From contig AP024096.1 in assembly GCA_015099395.1 (NCBI GenBank), positions 682,001 through 746,000 on the forward strand: a stretch of DNA of 64,000 nucleotides, in the 5' to 3' direction. Made by a program: the position numbers and the translations under genes. This DNA is from Ktedonobacteria bacterium brp13 (GTDB taxonomy: Bacteria > Chloroflexota > Ktedonobacteria > Ktedonobacterales > Ktedonobacteraceae). The notes beneath the pieces were generated by a model. It was not told where the DNA came from, ran no database searches, and saw only the letters and a list, made by a program, of their open reading frames with translations. Of this stretch, positions 23,335 through 33,101 are shown piece after piece (positions within the stretch are counted from its first letter, which is position 1; every line of letters starts with the position of its first letter).

Positions 23335-24612
23335 ATGCGTAGAGTCGTAATCAGTGGTTTAGGCGTTGTATCCCCTGTCGGCATCGGCAAAGATGTCTTC
23401 TGGCAAAATCTGCTCGCCGGCAAGTCAGGGGCAACGACACTCGATCAGGCTGTATGTTGTGACCTCTTTGGACATCATGAGTTTGGCGCTAACGTGGTAT
23501 GCGAGGCATCCGATTTTGATCCTCAACTCCATCATGTGCCAGAGAAATATCATACAGCAGATCGTTTTATTCAATTTGCCTTTGCAGCGGCGCATCAGGC
23601 ATATCATGACGCACATCTTGATCAAGGAGCCTGGGACGCTACGAGGGCAGGTGTAACTCTCGCAACCGCCATCTGCGGAACCCAATCTCTCGACTCAGAA
23701 TTTGTCAAAGCCACCAACTGGGGTAAAGAAGCTTTCCACGCTGAAAGGGTCTCTCCTTTTCTTTATGCAGCCGCCATGGGTGGCTCGGCTGCGCTGGCTG
23801 TAGGCGCGCACTATGGTCTGCAGGGAGAATGTACCACCGTCTCAACTGGCTGTATTGGCGGCCTGGATGCTATCAGCTATGCCTATGAGAGCATCGCTTA
23901 TGGTGATCAGGATCTCATCCTGGCGGGAGCAAGTGAAGCTCCCATTACACCGATCACGATTGCTGCATTCGACATTATCAATTGTCTATCCCATCATCAA
24001 GAACCGACAACGGCCTCGCGTCCATTTAGCGTAGATCGTAATGGTTTCGTGCTCTCCGAGGGCTGTGGCGTCGTTGTACTAGAAGAGCTTGAACATGCAC
24101 TCGCGCGTAAAGCTCCTATCTATGCGGAGATCACCGGAGTCGACGTTACCGAACATGCGGTCCATATGACCGATATGTCACCAGAAGGGCGTGACCTTGC
24201 CAGAGCGATCGAGGGTGCATTACGCAACGCCCATTGTAGCCCCGAAGAGATCGACTTTGTCAATGCACACGGTACATCCACTCCACAGAACGATTACTTT
24301 GAGACGCTTGCATTGAAGAAGTCACTGGGTGAGCATGCATATAACATTCCAGTGAACTCAACAAAATCGATGGTTGGTCATGCACTGGCAGCCGCCAGCG
24401 CAGTCGAAGTGGTCGCCTGCGCCATGAGCATTCAGACGCAAGAGATCCATCCAACCATTAATCTAGAGGATCCCGATCCTCGCTGCGACCTGGATTATGT
24501 CCCTCTTCACAGCCGCACACACCATATCGAGCGCATGCTCACAACGGCAAGTGGCTTCTCGGGCTTACATGCTGCAGCGGTCATTGAAGCATTTAAGGGA
24601 GATCAACGATGA
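23335..24612 (+). CDS. type II polyketide ketosynthase alpha (KSalpha)
   Basis: 425 residues, normal KAS length. It condenses malonyl units on the carrier protein. The catalytic Cys173 is in TVSTGCIGGLDAI, the form typical of aromatic-polyketide KSalpha rather than FabF. His312 (NAHGTST), Lys344 and His349 (NSTKSMVGHA) complete the active site. The stop overlaps the start of the next gene by 4 bp (ATGA), so translation of the KSalpha/CLF pair is coupled, as in actinobacterial type II clusters. Start at 23335 is supported by AAAGGG. First gene of a four-gene operon. Product unknown, possibly a pigment. Confidence 0.92.
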   Translation: MRRVVISGLGVVSPVGIGKDVFWQNLLAGKSGATTLDQAVCCDLFGHHEFGANVVCEASDFDPQLHHVPEKYHTADRFIQFAFAAAHQAYHDAHLDQGAWDATRAGVTLATAICGTQSLDSEFVKATNWGKEAFHAERVSPFLYAAAMGGSAALAVGAHYGLQGECTTVSTGCIGGLDAISYAYESIAYGDQDLILAGASEAPITPITIAAFDIINCLSHHQEPTTASRPFSVDRNGFVLSEGCGVVVLEELEHALARKAPIYAEITGVDVTEHAVHMTDMSPEGRDLARAIEGALRNAHCSPEEIDFVNAHGTSTPQNDYFETLALKKSLGEHAYNIPVNSTKSMVGHALAAASAVEVVACAMSIQTQEIHPTINLEDPDPRCDLDYVPLHSRTHHIERMLTTASGFSGLHAAAVIEAFKGDQR

Positions 24613-25898
24613 CATCGGAAGTAAAAGCTGCATCCAGGATTGTCATTACCGGTATTGGGATTATCTCACCCTATGGAATCGGTAGTGACGTTCTTTGGGA
24701 GAATGTCATCGCTGGTAAGACGGCGATCCAACCAATCACGTCCTTCGATACGGATCACATCCAATGCCGTGTCGGTGGGCAATTGACAGACTTCCATCCG
24801 GAACAGTATTTGAGTAGTCGCACAATACGTAAGATCGATCCATTTTCGTCGTATGCCTTGATCACTACACAACTCGCATTGCAAGATGCTGGCCTGATGA
24901 TCGATGGCAAGAAACCAGTCTGGTCACAGCAGGAACAGGGTGGGAACCGTATTGGTCTCTGCATTGGCAACAACCTGGGTGGCTGGCAATACGCTGAGCG
25001 TGAGCTACGTAACCTTTGGAAGTCTGGCCCCCGTGAAGTCAGTCCTTATATGGCGACAGCCTGGTTTCCTGCAGCGGTGCAGGGCAATGTTTCGATACAA
25101 TTTGGCATCAAAGGGCTTGGCCGTACATTCTTAAGTGATCGTGCCAGTGGAGCACAGGCAATCATCCATGCCGCCGATTGCCTCCGTCGCAATAGAGCCG
25201 ACATTATGATTGCCGGCGGAACAGAAGCTCCTTTCTCACCCTACGCAGCTCTCTGTTATGAGACATCCGGTCTTATGTCTAAACAAGCTATCAATCATTC
25301 ACCGGCCTCGTACCGCCCCTTCGATGCTGGTCACGATGGTCTGGTAGCGGCAGAAGGTGCTGCCTTCTTTATACTTGAACGTGCAGAAGATGCACAGCAA
25401 CGCGGCGCGACCATCTATGCAGAGATAGCAGGCTGGGCCTCCAGCTATGATGGTTATGACCTGGTAAAGGTTGCCCCCGATGGAGAACGCTACGCAGCGG
25501 CGATAAAGCAAGCGCTACAGCGTGCAGATAAAACACCTGATCAGATCGATTGTGTCTTTGCAGCAGGCTCAGCGATCCCCGCTGAAGATCTCTCAGAGAC
25601 AAAGGCTATCCACCTGGCCCTGGGAGAGGCAGCACAACAAGTGCCGGTAAGTACCCCCAAAGCGGCCTTTGGAAACTTGTTTGGCGCGGCTACTCCTATA
25701 GACATGTCGCTCGCACTGCGTGCGATCCAGGAACGTGTCATTCCTGGAACCCTCAACCTGGAAGAGCCTGCGGAGGGATGTGATCTGGACTATGTTCCAC
25801 AGACAGCACGCTCCGTAGAAAAGCTCGATACGTGTCTGATCAATGCCCGCGGTATGGGAGGCTCTAACGCAGCCCTCGTCTTACAACGCTGGCAATAA
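24609..25898 (+). CDS. chain-length factor (KSbeta)
   Basis: 429 residues, KAS fold. The active-site Cys is replaced (FLSDRASGAQ, Ala179), the NAHGTST His is lost (FAAGSAIP) and the second His is Asn (KAAFGNLFGAA). This pattern marks a non-condensing KSbeta that pairs with KSalpha and sets polyketide length. Actinobacterial CLFs usually have Gln at the Cys site, so Ala is a difference. It overlaps KSalpha by 4 bp and is followed by the carrier protein after 32 bp. Confidence 0.9.
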   Translation: MTSEVKAASRIVITGIGIISPYGIGSDVLWENVIAGKTAIQPITSFDTDHIQCRVGGQLTDFHPEQYLSSRTIRKIDPFSSYALITTQLALQDAGLMIDGKKPVWSQQEQGGNRIGLCIGNNLGGWQYAERELRNLWKSGPREVSPYMATAWFPAAVQGNVSIQFGIKGLGRTFLSDRASGAQAIIHAADCLRRNRADIMIAGGTEAPFSPYAALCYETSGLMSKQAINHSPASYRPFDAGHDGLVAAEGAAFFILERAEDAQQRGATIYAEIAGWASSYDGYDLVKVAPDGERYAAAIKQALQRADKTPDQIDCVFAAGSAIPAEDLSETKAIHLALGEAAQQVPVSTPKAAFGNLFGAATPIDMSLALRAIQERVIPGTLNLEEPAEGCDLDYVPQTARSVEKLDTCLINARGMGGSNAALVLQRWQ

Positions 25899-25930
25899 TA
25901 AGCAGCTATCAATGCTGAAAGGACAAAATC

Positions 25931-26194
25931 ATGGCAAACATTCTCACACAAGCAACCATTACCACACGCATCGAAGAGATTATCAAAGAGCATGTCGGAG
26001 AGGATCTCGATCTTACCCCACAGACGCACCTGGAAGATGACCTGGAGATCGACTCGATCGAACGCGTAGAGCTCGGTATCAAGATTGAAAAAACCTTTGA
26101 CATTACACTGGCTGACGACAAAATTCGCAAGAGTGCAACCGTTGAGGACTTGATCCAGATGGTCACGCATGCAACCCTTGCACTGAACGCATAG
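25931..26194 (+). CDS. acyl carrier protein of the type II polyketide synthase
   Basis: 87 residues, four-helix carrier fold. The phosphopantetheine site is Ser42 in LEIDSIERVELG. AAAGGA lies 8 nt before the ATG. It carries the growing chain for the KSalpha/CLF pair. No phosphopantetheinyl transferase or malonyl transferase is in the window, so these must come from elsewhere, probably shared with fatty-acid synthesis. Confidence 0.92.
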   Translation: MANILTQATITTRIEEIIKEHVGEDLDLTPQTHLEDDLEIDSIERVELGIKIEKTFDITLADDKIRKSATVEDLIQMVTHATLALNA

Positions 26195-26270
26195 CACTCG
26201 CTCGTTCAAGGCATCTTTACAGTCAAAGCATTCAAGCACCCATGTACTCAAGCATCAACATTATTTTGCC

Positions 26271-26298
26271 TGCTTCCATACTATTTCAAGTGGAAGCA
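26271..26298. terminator. intercistronic hairpin before the cyclase gene
   Basis: 8-bp stem TGCTTCCA / TGGAAGCA with 12-nt loop in the 171-bp gap between carrier protein and cyclase. There is no T-run. It may lower read-through or stabilise the upstream mRNA. Confidence 0.35.
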
Positions 26299-26365
26299 TG
26301 GGTGAACAAAGAGAAGATACTTTTTGTAGATACTACAAGAAGTCCTGAGAAAGGATATTTTAATT

Positions 26366-26851
26366 ATGCCACGTGCATCACGTTCTATTTTCGTCAACGG
26401 TAATCCAGAGCTCGTCTTTAAGATTACGAATGACATTCCTCGTTGGACCGAACTGTACACGAATATGTCCGCAACCCGCGTTGTCTCACTGGAGCGCGAC
26501 GGACGCTTCGCCAAGATCGTCTTTGAGTTAACGAACAAAGAGGGGCACGTCTGGACCGCATGGCGTATCCTGGACTTCAAAGAGCGTATCGCCATGTCAC
26601 GCCGCGAAGCTCCATCCTATCCCTACAATTTCCATCATTTGACATGGCGCTACGAGCTTGCCGAGGGTGGTAAAGGCACACAGTTAACCTGGACTGATGA
26701 CTTCGAGATGCACCCGGATTCTCCCATTAAAAATGAAGTTTCATTGGAACCAATGTTGGAGCATATGGGCGAATCACAGGCGAACTTCAAAAAGGTGACT
26801 GAAGAGTTTATTAATAATAACCAGATAAAGACGATCTTTGACGTAGAATAA
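26366..26851 (+). CDS. SRPBCC aromatase/cyclase
   Basis: 161 residues of the START-like polyketide cyclase family (TcmN/WhiE-VI type): N-terminal SRSIFVNGNPELVFKITNDI with the PRWTELYTNM motif, and a central HLTWRYELAEGGKGTQLTWT strand pair. Such enzymes bind the nascent poly-beta-ketone and direct first-ring closure and aromatisation. AAAGGA lies 10 nt before the ATG. Last gene of the operon. Only one cyclase and no ketoreductase or oxygenase are present, so the product would be simple unless tailored elsewhere. Confidence 0.85.
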   Translation: MPRASRSIFVNGNPELVFKITNDIPRWTELYTNMSATRVVSLERDGRFAKIVFELTNKEGHVWTAWRILDFKERIAMSRREAPSYPYNFHHLTWRYELAEGGKGTQLTWTDDFEMHPDSPIKNEVSLEPMLEHMGESQANFKKVTEEFINNNQIKTIFDVE

Positions 26852-26912
26852 CGCCCGACTACAATTATCTCTGCAAAAAAACGCAGCTTCATTGTAAACG
26901 AACACTCAAAAA

Positions 26913-26957
26913 GCGACCTGGTAAAAGCACTAGCGCACTCATTGTCTGCCAGGTCGC
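26913..26957 (-). terminator. terminator for the pentapeptide gene (possibly bidirectional)
   Basis: 9-bp arms GCGACCTGG / CCAGGTCGC with a 27-nt loop. The minus strand continues with TTTTT, so it fits the end of the pentapeptide-repeat transcript better than the polyketide operon. Confidence 0.5.
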
Positions 26958-27072
26958 TGCTCATCTTTACGCGGCAAAGATGCATAGCGACACCTTTCAG
27001 CTCATTCAAACAAGCATATCAAACAATGCTTTACCTGCCCCGGTCTCCAATCTTCACTCTGTAATCGGCACC

Positions 27073-27531
27073 TCAATCCCCTCCAAAGATACCCCAACGC
27101 CCTTTACGCCGTTTGGTGTTGTCCATGATTGCACCATCTACATTCGCATTCGTCAGATCCGCTCCACGCAGGTCTGAGCCAGTAAACTTTGAGACCTTTA
27201 GATTGGCGGCTTGCAGATTGGCATCACTTAAATTCGCATAAGTAACATCAGCTCCTGTAAGGTCTGCCTGGCTGAGATTTGCCTCCCTTAAGTTCACACC
27301 ATTAAGGTTTGCGACACTAAGATTTGCACCGCGCAAATTTGCGCGTGTCAGATCAGCACCACTCAAATTGGAGAAACGCAGATTTGCACGGCTCAGGTCA
27401 GCCATTGAAAGGTTAGCTTTGCTCAAATCTGACTGGCTCAGATCTGGCAGGGCTTCAGGATGCTCTTGCCGCCATTGATTCCAAAAAGGGATCCCCTTTT
27501 TGAGTACATAGAGATGAGATTGGTTGGCCAT
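27073..27531 (-). CDS. pentapeptide-repeat protein
   Basis: 152 residues. From about residue 30 to 140 there are ~20 consecutive A(D/N)LXX pentapeptides (for example ANLRGANLSVANLNGVNL), which form a right-handed quadrilateral beta helix. A 28-residue N-terminal cap and a basic C-terminal tail (TKRRKGRWGIFGG) flank it. No signal peptide. Functions in this family range from gyrase protection to scaffolding and cannot be told here. GAAAGGGG lies upstream of the ATG. Confidence 0.9.
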   Translation of the reverse strand: MANQSHLYVLKKGIPFWNQWRQEHPEALPDLSQSDLSKANLSMADLSRANLRFSNLSGADLTRANLRGANLSVANLNGVNLREANLSQADLTGADVTYANLSDANLQAANLKVSKFTGSDLRGADLTNANVDGAIMDNTKRRKGRWGIFGGD

Positions 27532-28152
27532 TTTTCATATGCCCCTTTCACGTCCTTTATGATTGCATTATAAGCGTAACAGGGCACGTATACAAGAATT
27601 TCCCCTTTTTGGGTAAGCTCAATTAATGCTCGTCATATTCACAATAAAAATGGATACAAAATAATACACGTTGAACGTCAGTAAAAAGAATAGCTATCAA
27701 TGACAATTATTAGCTATTAAATGAAATGAGATATGCAGCAAATATCAAAAAGTAGTCATAAATGAGAGAGCCTTATTCTGTACGCTCATAGTAGAAGAGA
27801 AAGATTAGAGGAAATGCAGAGGTTATTGACATACCCTTTAAAGCGTGTTAATTTCCATGTTACATTCTTTACATAATATTAATATATTTTTAATACACAT
27901 ATGCTCATTTATGAGAGTATTGTAAAATCAATGCAGTGCCACATAAAAAACAGCCGAGTAGCGGCATTGTGTACCGTAGCGTAGCAAAGAAAAAGACAGA
28001 GTGAGCGGCAAAGAGTGAGCGCGCTTTCTTGCCGCCGCTAAACTCCAGTCCAATAGCAGTCCAATATATAATACATATAATATATTTCTATGAACGGCAG
28101 TTACATATCGATTATCAATTCAAATGTCATAGGAGATGCATCAGCACATCTA
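27532..28152. other. AT-rich intergenic region, no gene seen
   Basis: 621 bp with no credible reading frame. An imperfect hairpin around 28004-28043 (AGCGGCAAAGA ... TTCTTGCCGCCGCT) is the only notable structure. It should contain the promoter of the pentapeptide gene. Confidence 0.5.
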
Positions 28153-29559
28153 TTACGACGTAACCTGGGACCTCAGACGCAACTGATAAAACTCTGGTCG
28201 CTGCTGCTCAAAGTAGCGCAGTGGTACAAAGAGGAGGCGAGCTAATCCTGACTGCTCGGCTCGCTGCAACGCTGACACGGCCAGTTCATCCTCTTCTACT
28301 GAAGCATGGAGCATGGCTAGCCAGAAGTAGCAATGGGGGTTCGTAACATCAAGCTGTTGGGCATGAGTGAGGTAGCTTCTGGCATTCGTATAATCTTTAT
28401 ACAACCAGGCAGAGATTCCTCGACAGAGATGACCCCATTCACTTTCAGGATAGTTATTCGCGGCATCAGCCAGAAATTTTGCCTGGGCAATGGTTGGCTC
28501 ACCAATGCACATGTCAGTCCAGGTAAGCAGTACGGCATTGCTTACTTCATTAGGATCAGTATCAAAGCCCTGGGAAAAGGCCCGGTGTGCCTGATCAATA
28601 GTGTTCATTGCCAGATAGGTCTGGCCCAGCGCATAGAAGTTGGGAGCATAGACAGGAGCTAACGCTACAGCCTGCCGCGCATCGTCTAGCGCAGCCTGGT
28701 AGTTTTGTAATCCGCAGTGAGCCAGAGCGCGATGGGCATAGACGGTAGAGGCATAGGGATAATTGCCGCCACGCCGTGTACTGAGGCGCACAGCAGGCTT
28801 ACAGTGCGTCAGGGCCAGATTAGCATCGTCCAGAGCACGTTGATACTGGCGGAACTTAAGATGAACGGTAGCACGGCTGATATACGTAGCCGGGAAGCGT
28901 GGTCGTCTTTGCACACTCGCATCGGCATCCTGCAACGCGAATAGCGGATTACCCTGAGCCGCATAGATGAGTCCTCGCGATAGGAAAGCAAAGGCGGTTA
29001 AGCGCTGGTTCGTTTGAATAATCCACGCATAATCTTGCAAAGCCAGATCATACATGAAGAGTTTTTGATAGATATAACCACGATTATAGATAACTGCGGC
29101 AGAGATTAAGCCAGTTGACCCGGCCTGTACACCAGATGCAGCATCCTGAAGAGCCTCCCGATACCTGCCCATCTGAATAAAGAGGACCATGCGCCCATTG
29201 TGGAGAGCAGCCAGGCTCTTCGCTTTCGGTCGTAGTTGAAGACCAGTAGTATAGTCTTGCAGTGCGCGCTCATAATCGCAACGGCGCAGATATGCACTGC
29301 CACGATTGGCGTGGAAACGTGCATTGTATGGCTCCGCAAAGATATAGACATTCCAGAATGAGATAGGGGCTTTTATACGCCATACAAGCATCCCAACAAG
29401 AAAAAATAGCAAAAACACAAACATAAAATTGATAAAAGCATTGAGATCGAAGTTAAGCGCAAAAAGAGCAGAAATAGATAATACAATGAGTATGAGCGCA
29501 ACAGGTAATGCTAGCAGCGTAAAGCGATTGCGCCAGAGCTTGTTGAAGGCACTATTCAT
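28153..29559 (-). CDS. membrane-anchored TPR protein
   Basis: 468 residues. Two hydrophobic segments at about 13-38 and 40-60 anchor it in the membrane. The remainder (about 75-455) is a run of tetratricopeptide repeats (for example ARFHANRGSAYLRRCDYERALQDYTTGL, quoted loosely by its A-G-Y-A pattern), probably ten or more. It is a likely cytoplasmic interaction scaffold. No enzymatic domain. AGGGAAG lies upstream of the ATG. Confidence 0.85.
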   Translation of the reverse strand: MNSAFNKLWRNRFTLLALPVALILIVLSISALFALNFDLNAFINFMFVFLLFFLVGMLVWRIKAPISFWNVYIFAEPYNARFHANRGSAYLRRCDYERALQDYTTGLQLRPKAKSLAALHNGRMVLFIQMGRYREALQDAASGVQAGSTGLISAAVIYNRGYIYQKLFMYDLALQDYAWIIQTNQRLTAFAFLSRGLIYAAQGNPLFALQDADASVQRRPRFPATYISRATVHLKFRQYQRALDDANLALTHCKPAVRLSTRRGGNYPYASTVYAHRALAHCGLQNYQAALDDARQAVALAPVYAPNFYALGQTYLAMNTIDQAHRAFSQGFDTDPNEVSNAVLLTWTDMCIGEPTIAQAKFLADAANNYPESEWGHLCRGISAWLYKDYTNARSYLTHAQQLDVTNPHCYFWLAMLHASVEEDELAVSALQRAEQSGLARLLFVPLRYFEQQRPEFYQLRLRSQVTS

Positions 29560-29976
29560 AAGGTAACTTCCCTGCCTTTACAGTAGATTTATATTTATAA
29601 TTCTACAGCGACTACTCATATAATAATATGAAGTGGTTAACAATAAAGCGCAATAACAAACCAGTAGTAAGAGAATCTTCCTATCGCTATGTGACAAGAG
29701 GATTCTCCTTTACAAGCATGAATACCAGAACCTTTTAGTAATAACAGACTTGTCAACACATCTAGACCACTATAGTACATGCTCTCTCGCATACGCCATC
29801 TGCTATTATAGTTTGAAAAATGAACGCGAGCAGCCATTGCGTACCAGACAGTACTTACAGAACAGATATCGTAATACCATATTACGATTGAACCGCCCAT
29901 TATTCATACTATATAGTAAACAAACGTACTTATGTATTCATAGAACAAAAAGGGCTAGTGACAAATAGTATAAGGG
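29560..29976. other. intergenic region with a weak hairpin
   Basis: 417 bp, AT-rich. GAGAATC (about 29672) pairs with GATTCTC (about 29702-29708) to give a possible terminator for a minus-strand transcript. No gene seen. Confidence 0.4.
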
Positions 29977-30855
29977 CTACTCACCATCAGCGATCGGAGG
30001 AGACGACAGGATAGAGGAAGCGCACGCGCTAAGCTGCTCTAGCATATATGCAACACCATCCTCTTCGTTAGAGAGAGTAACAGCATCTACACTTTGCAGT
30101 ACCAGAGGATGGGCATTGGCGACTGCTATACTTAATCCGGCCCAGCGCAGCATCGACATATCATTAGGCATATCACCAAAGGCAACAACCTCATCCTGAT
30201 TGATATTGAGTTGCGTGCACAGGGCAGCAAGGGCTTCTCCCTTCGATATGCCTCCTGACGAGATCTCAAGAAATTCACCGCCAGAATACGTGATACTGTA
30301 GATGCTACTATCGAGCAAAGGATGGATCTGTGCATAGAGATCTTCTGATGATAAGCTCGTGTGATGGGTCAGAATCTTGATGAGCGGTCGCTGCCAGAGT
30401 GCTGCGGTCTCTACTATTTGGGGAGGAGGATCATCGATTTGCACACAATAAGGATAGAAAGCAGCTTCACATATGACATTGTGCCCGCTTTCAGCAGCAA
30501 AAGAGAGATCGGCTATGGAATTGTCCAGGTACCGCACAAGATACTCTATCTGCTGAGGCATGAGAGTACGCTCCTGCACGACACGATCCTGGTCAAGATC
30601 GTAGATGACTGCACCGTTACTACAGAGTGCCAGTCCATTGATATTGTAGGCACGGGCAATCGGAATTATCCCACGGGGTGGGCGTGCGCTGACAAGAACG
30701 ATGACGATACCAGCAGACTGTAGTTCCTGTAACAGTGCACATGATCGTTCGGAGATACTTTGATCTGAGCGCAGCAGCGTACCATCAAGGTCTGTCGCCA
30801 CCAGGCGTAAAGGAGATGATCCAGGAGGTGTGGTCCCGCTACGAGGCATCTTCAT
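29977..30855 (-). CDS. Cof-type HAD-IIB family phosphatase
   Basis: 292 residues from the ATG at 30855, which has GGAG 6 nt upstream. An in-frame ATG at 30867 lacks one. Motif I is VATDLDGTLL (Asp22, Asp24), motif II lies in the VSARPP segment, and motif IV is VVAFGDMPNDMSML. The C2B cap makes it a Cof/YidA-like sugar-phosphate or nucleotide phosphatase. Substrate unknown. Cytosolic. Confidence 0.88.
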   Translation of the reverse strand: MKMPRSGTTPPGSSPLRLVATDLDGTLLRSDQSISERSCALLQELQSAGIVIVLVSARPPRGIIPIARAYNINGLALCSNGAVIYDLDQDRVVQERTLMPQQIEYLVRYLDNSIADLSFAAESGHNVICEAAFYPYCVQIDDPPPQIVETAALWQRPLIKILTHHTSLSSEDLYAQIHPLLDSSIYSITYSGGEFLEISSGGISKGEALAALCTQLNINQDEVVAFGDMPNDMSMLRWAGLSIAVANAHPLVLQSVDAVTLSNEEDGVAYMLEQLSACASSILSSPPIADGE

Positions 30856-30976
30856 ATGTGGCTCCATATATTTTTATCAATATGTTACCACATCCATTAG
30901 ACGGCCATAGTGCACGCCCTGTCGGTACCCTGAGAGGCTCTGTCTATCCGTGGTCAGAATCTCTTAATCAAAGCCG

Positions 30977-31438
30977 CTAAAACGTATGCGTCTCATTGTT
31001 CGCTTGAGTTTGCGCATCGTTCGTAGGTTCTAGATTGACAACAATCGGTTCCTGTGAGTTGCGCACAATGACCCATTGCGATGGCTCAGCGGTCGGATTG
31101 ATCTCCTGATGTGGCACGAAAGGCGGCACATAGATAAAATCACCAGGATCGACGTCTTCTACATGCTCAAGATTATCTCCCCAGCGGATACGTGCATGAC
31201 CTGAAACCACATAGATCACAGTCTCGAGTTCGCCATGATGATGCTTTCCGCTAGCCACATGCGGCGAAACATTCGTCACCCCGGCCCAGATACCCACAGA
31301 ACCAGCCAGTTCACGCGATACCGCCGCAACCCGCTGCATCCCGGGTGTTTGAGGAGTATTGCTATCGAACTGCTGCGGCTTAATTACTCGAACTGCACGT
31401 TCCTCTGGCAATTGTTGAGCTTGATCAGAAGAGCCCAT
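30977..31438 (-). CDS. cupin-domain protein
   Basis: 153 residues from the second Met (31438), 9 nt after AAAGGA. An ATG 6 bp earlier is also possible. The single cupin barrel has both conserved motifs: GKHHHGELETVIYVVSGHARI and GDFIYVPPFVPHQEIN, with His, His, Glu and the later His as metal ligands. It may be a small dioxygenase, isomerase or sensor. Substrate unknown. Confidence 0.85.
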   Translation of the reverse strand: MGSSDQAQQLPEERAVRVIKPQQFDSNTPQTPGMQRVAAVSRELAGSVGIWAGVTNVSPHVASGKHHHGELETVIYVVSGHARIRWGDNLEHVEDVDPGDFIYVPPFVPHQEINPTAEPSQWVIVRNSQEPIVVNLEPTNDAQTQANNETHTF

Positions 31439-31687
31439 AGTCATAGATCCTTTCTAGAACGAAACGAACGTGAAATTGCAATTACAGATAGCATCGCATC
31501 TCCAAACTCAAGCGTCAAGCTGAAGGACAGCAATAATTAAAAGGAGAAAAAATACAGCATGTCGCTCAGATAGCTTATAGAGAACAAGGGTCGATCGTAT
31601 TTTTATGCGGTGCTATACTATTTTTACAGGAAAGTAGAGTGGAATACTCCAATATAGCAAGAGATCAGATTCAAAAAAGGAGATACG

Positions 31688-32791
31688 ATGGCGGAACGTA
31701 TCCTGACTTTGCGCGAACTGAATCGCGCCATCCTTGTACGCCAATGTCTGGTAGAGAGAACCAGTCGACCTGCACTTGCAGTCATAAAGCATCTTGTTGC
31801 ATTACAAGGCCAGGTCTCCAATGCACCTTATATCGGCATGTGGACACGTTTACATTCTTTTCAGCGTGCAGAGCTGACAACACTGCTTGAGAGCAGGCAG
31901 GCGGTAAGGGCATCTTCATTACGTGGTACGCTGCACATCATGACGGCAGAAGATTATCTACTAATCCATCCTCTGCTTCAGTCAGTCCTCAACCGTAACT
32001 TCATGCTATTTGCCAGACAGGCCAAAGACTTTGATATGGATCGCTTCATTATTGCGATAAGGGCATATATCCAGGAGCAGCCACGTACGAATATCGAGTT
32101 GCGTACGAAGATGGAGGAGTTGTATCCTGGTATGGGTAAGGCGCAAATATTTGATGCAGTAAGGATGCACATGGCACTTATCCAGGCTCTTCCTGCGGGT
32201 ACATGGGGCTTTACAGGTCGCCCGACTCACATCGAAGCAACTGCATGGCTCGGACGCCCCCTTGCTAACCAGGCAGATGGTCGACAGCAACTTATACGGC
32301 GCTATCTGGCAGCGTTCGGTCCTGCAAGCACGAAAGATATCCAGGCCTGGTCAGGCTTGACCGGACTTCAACGCACCATCGAAGCGCTCAGACCAGAGCT
32401 ACGTACATATCGAGACGAACAAGGTAGGGAACTCTTCGACCTACCAGACGCTCCACTCCCTCCAGTTGACATAGCGGTACCAGTGCGCTTCCTTCCAGCA
32501 TATGACAACCTCGTGCTTGGCCTGGCTGATCGCAAACGTGTCCTACCAGACGCATATCGCACGGCAATCTTTACTGGCAACGGAATGCATCCAACCTTTC
32601 TGGTCGATGGCTTTGTACGAGGAAGATGGAGAGTTGAGCGTACAACACCATCAGCAACGCTAGTAATCGAGCCATTTGAGCCACTCACACACCAGATACG
32701 CACTGAGCTACAAGAAGAGGGCAAGCGGCTCATGCACTGGATCTCGCAAGATACCGAGCAAAGCGAGATTCTATTCAATGCGTTGGAATAG
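31688..32791 (+). CDS. AlkZ/YcaQ-like winged-helix DNA glycosylase-family protein
   Basis: 367 residues of the HTH_42 (winged helix DNA-binding) family. Features: LVALQGQVSNAPYIGMW (Q40-G-Q42 at the place of the catalytic Q-x-Q/D motif), the RGTLHIMTAEDYLL segment near residue 80 and the AFGPASTKDIQAWSG segment near 210. Related proteins unhook DNA interstrand crosslinks or remove alkylated bases. Activity here is inferred. AAAGGAG lies 6 nt before the ATG. The GIY-YIG gene starts 6 bp after its stop, suggesting one transcript for two DNA-directed proteins. Confidence 0.82.
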   Translation: MAERILTLRELNRAILVRQCLVERTSRPALAVIKHLVALQGQVSNAPYIGMWTRLHSFQRAELTTLLESRQAVRASSLRGTLHIMTAEDYLLIHPLLQSVLNRNFMLFARQAKDFDMDRFIIAIRAYIQEQPRTNIELRTKMEELYPGMGKAQIFDAVRMHMALIQALPAGTWGFTGRPTHIEATAWLGRPLANQADGRQQLIRRYLAAFGPASTKDIQAWSGLTGLQRTIEALRPELRTYRDEQGRELFDLPDAPLPPVDIAVPVRFLPAYDNLVLGLADRKRVLPDAYRTAIFTGNGMHPTFLVDGFVRGRWRVERTTPSATLVIEPFEPLTHQIRTELQEEGKRLMHWISQDTEQSEILFNALE

Positions 32792-32797
32792 AATAAG

Positions 32798-33076
32798 ATG
32801 GCTGAGAAATTATATTATGTCTATCTATTACGTTGCGACGATGATACACTATATACCGGCTATACAACTGATGTAACACGCCGCATCGCGGTCCACAATG
32901 CGGGGAAGGGGGCGCGCTACACACGTGCACGCCTCCCTGTTGTGTTGATGGGATGCTGGTCCTTCCCTACAAAAAGTGAGGCTTTGCGCGTTGAATATGC
33001 AGTGAAGCAATGGTCACGCTCGCAGAAACTGCGTCTCATTGCATCTCCCGATCTTATCTCAGAACTCATGTCATAG
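32798..33076 (+). CDS. GIY-YIG nuclease-family protein
   Basis: 92 residues, the size of UPF0213/YhbQ-type single-domain proteins. The motifs are YYVYLLRC (GIY position), LYTGYTTDVTRR (YIG position, catalytic Arg), and ALRVEYAVKQW with the metal-binding Glu. It probably cuts or processes DNA structures and acts in repair. Cotranscribed with the AlkZ-like gene (6-bp gap, translation coupling likely since no good ribosome site is seen). Confidence 0.9.
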   Translation: MAEKLYYVYLLRCDDDTLYTGYTTDVTRRIAVHNAGKGARYTRARLPVVLMGCWSFPTKSEALRVEYAVKQWSRSQKLRLIASPDLISELMS

Positions 33077-33101
33077 CATAAAAGAAGACGATGGGAGCTG
33101 G

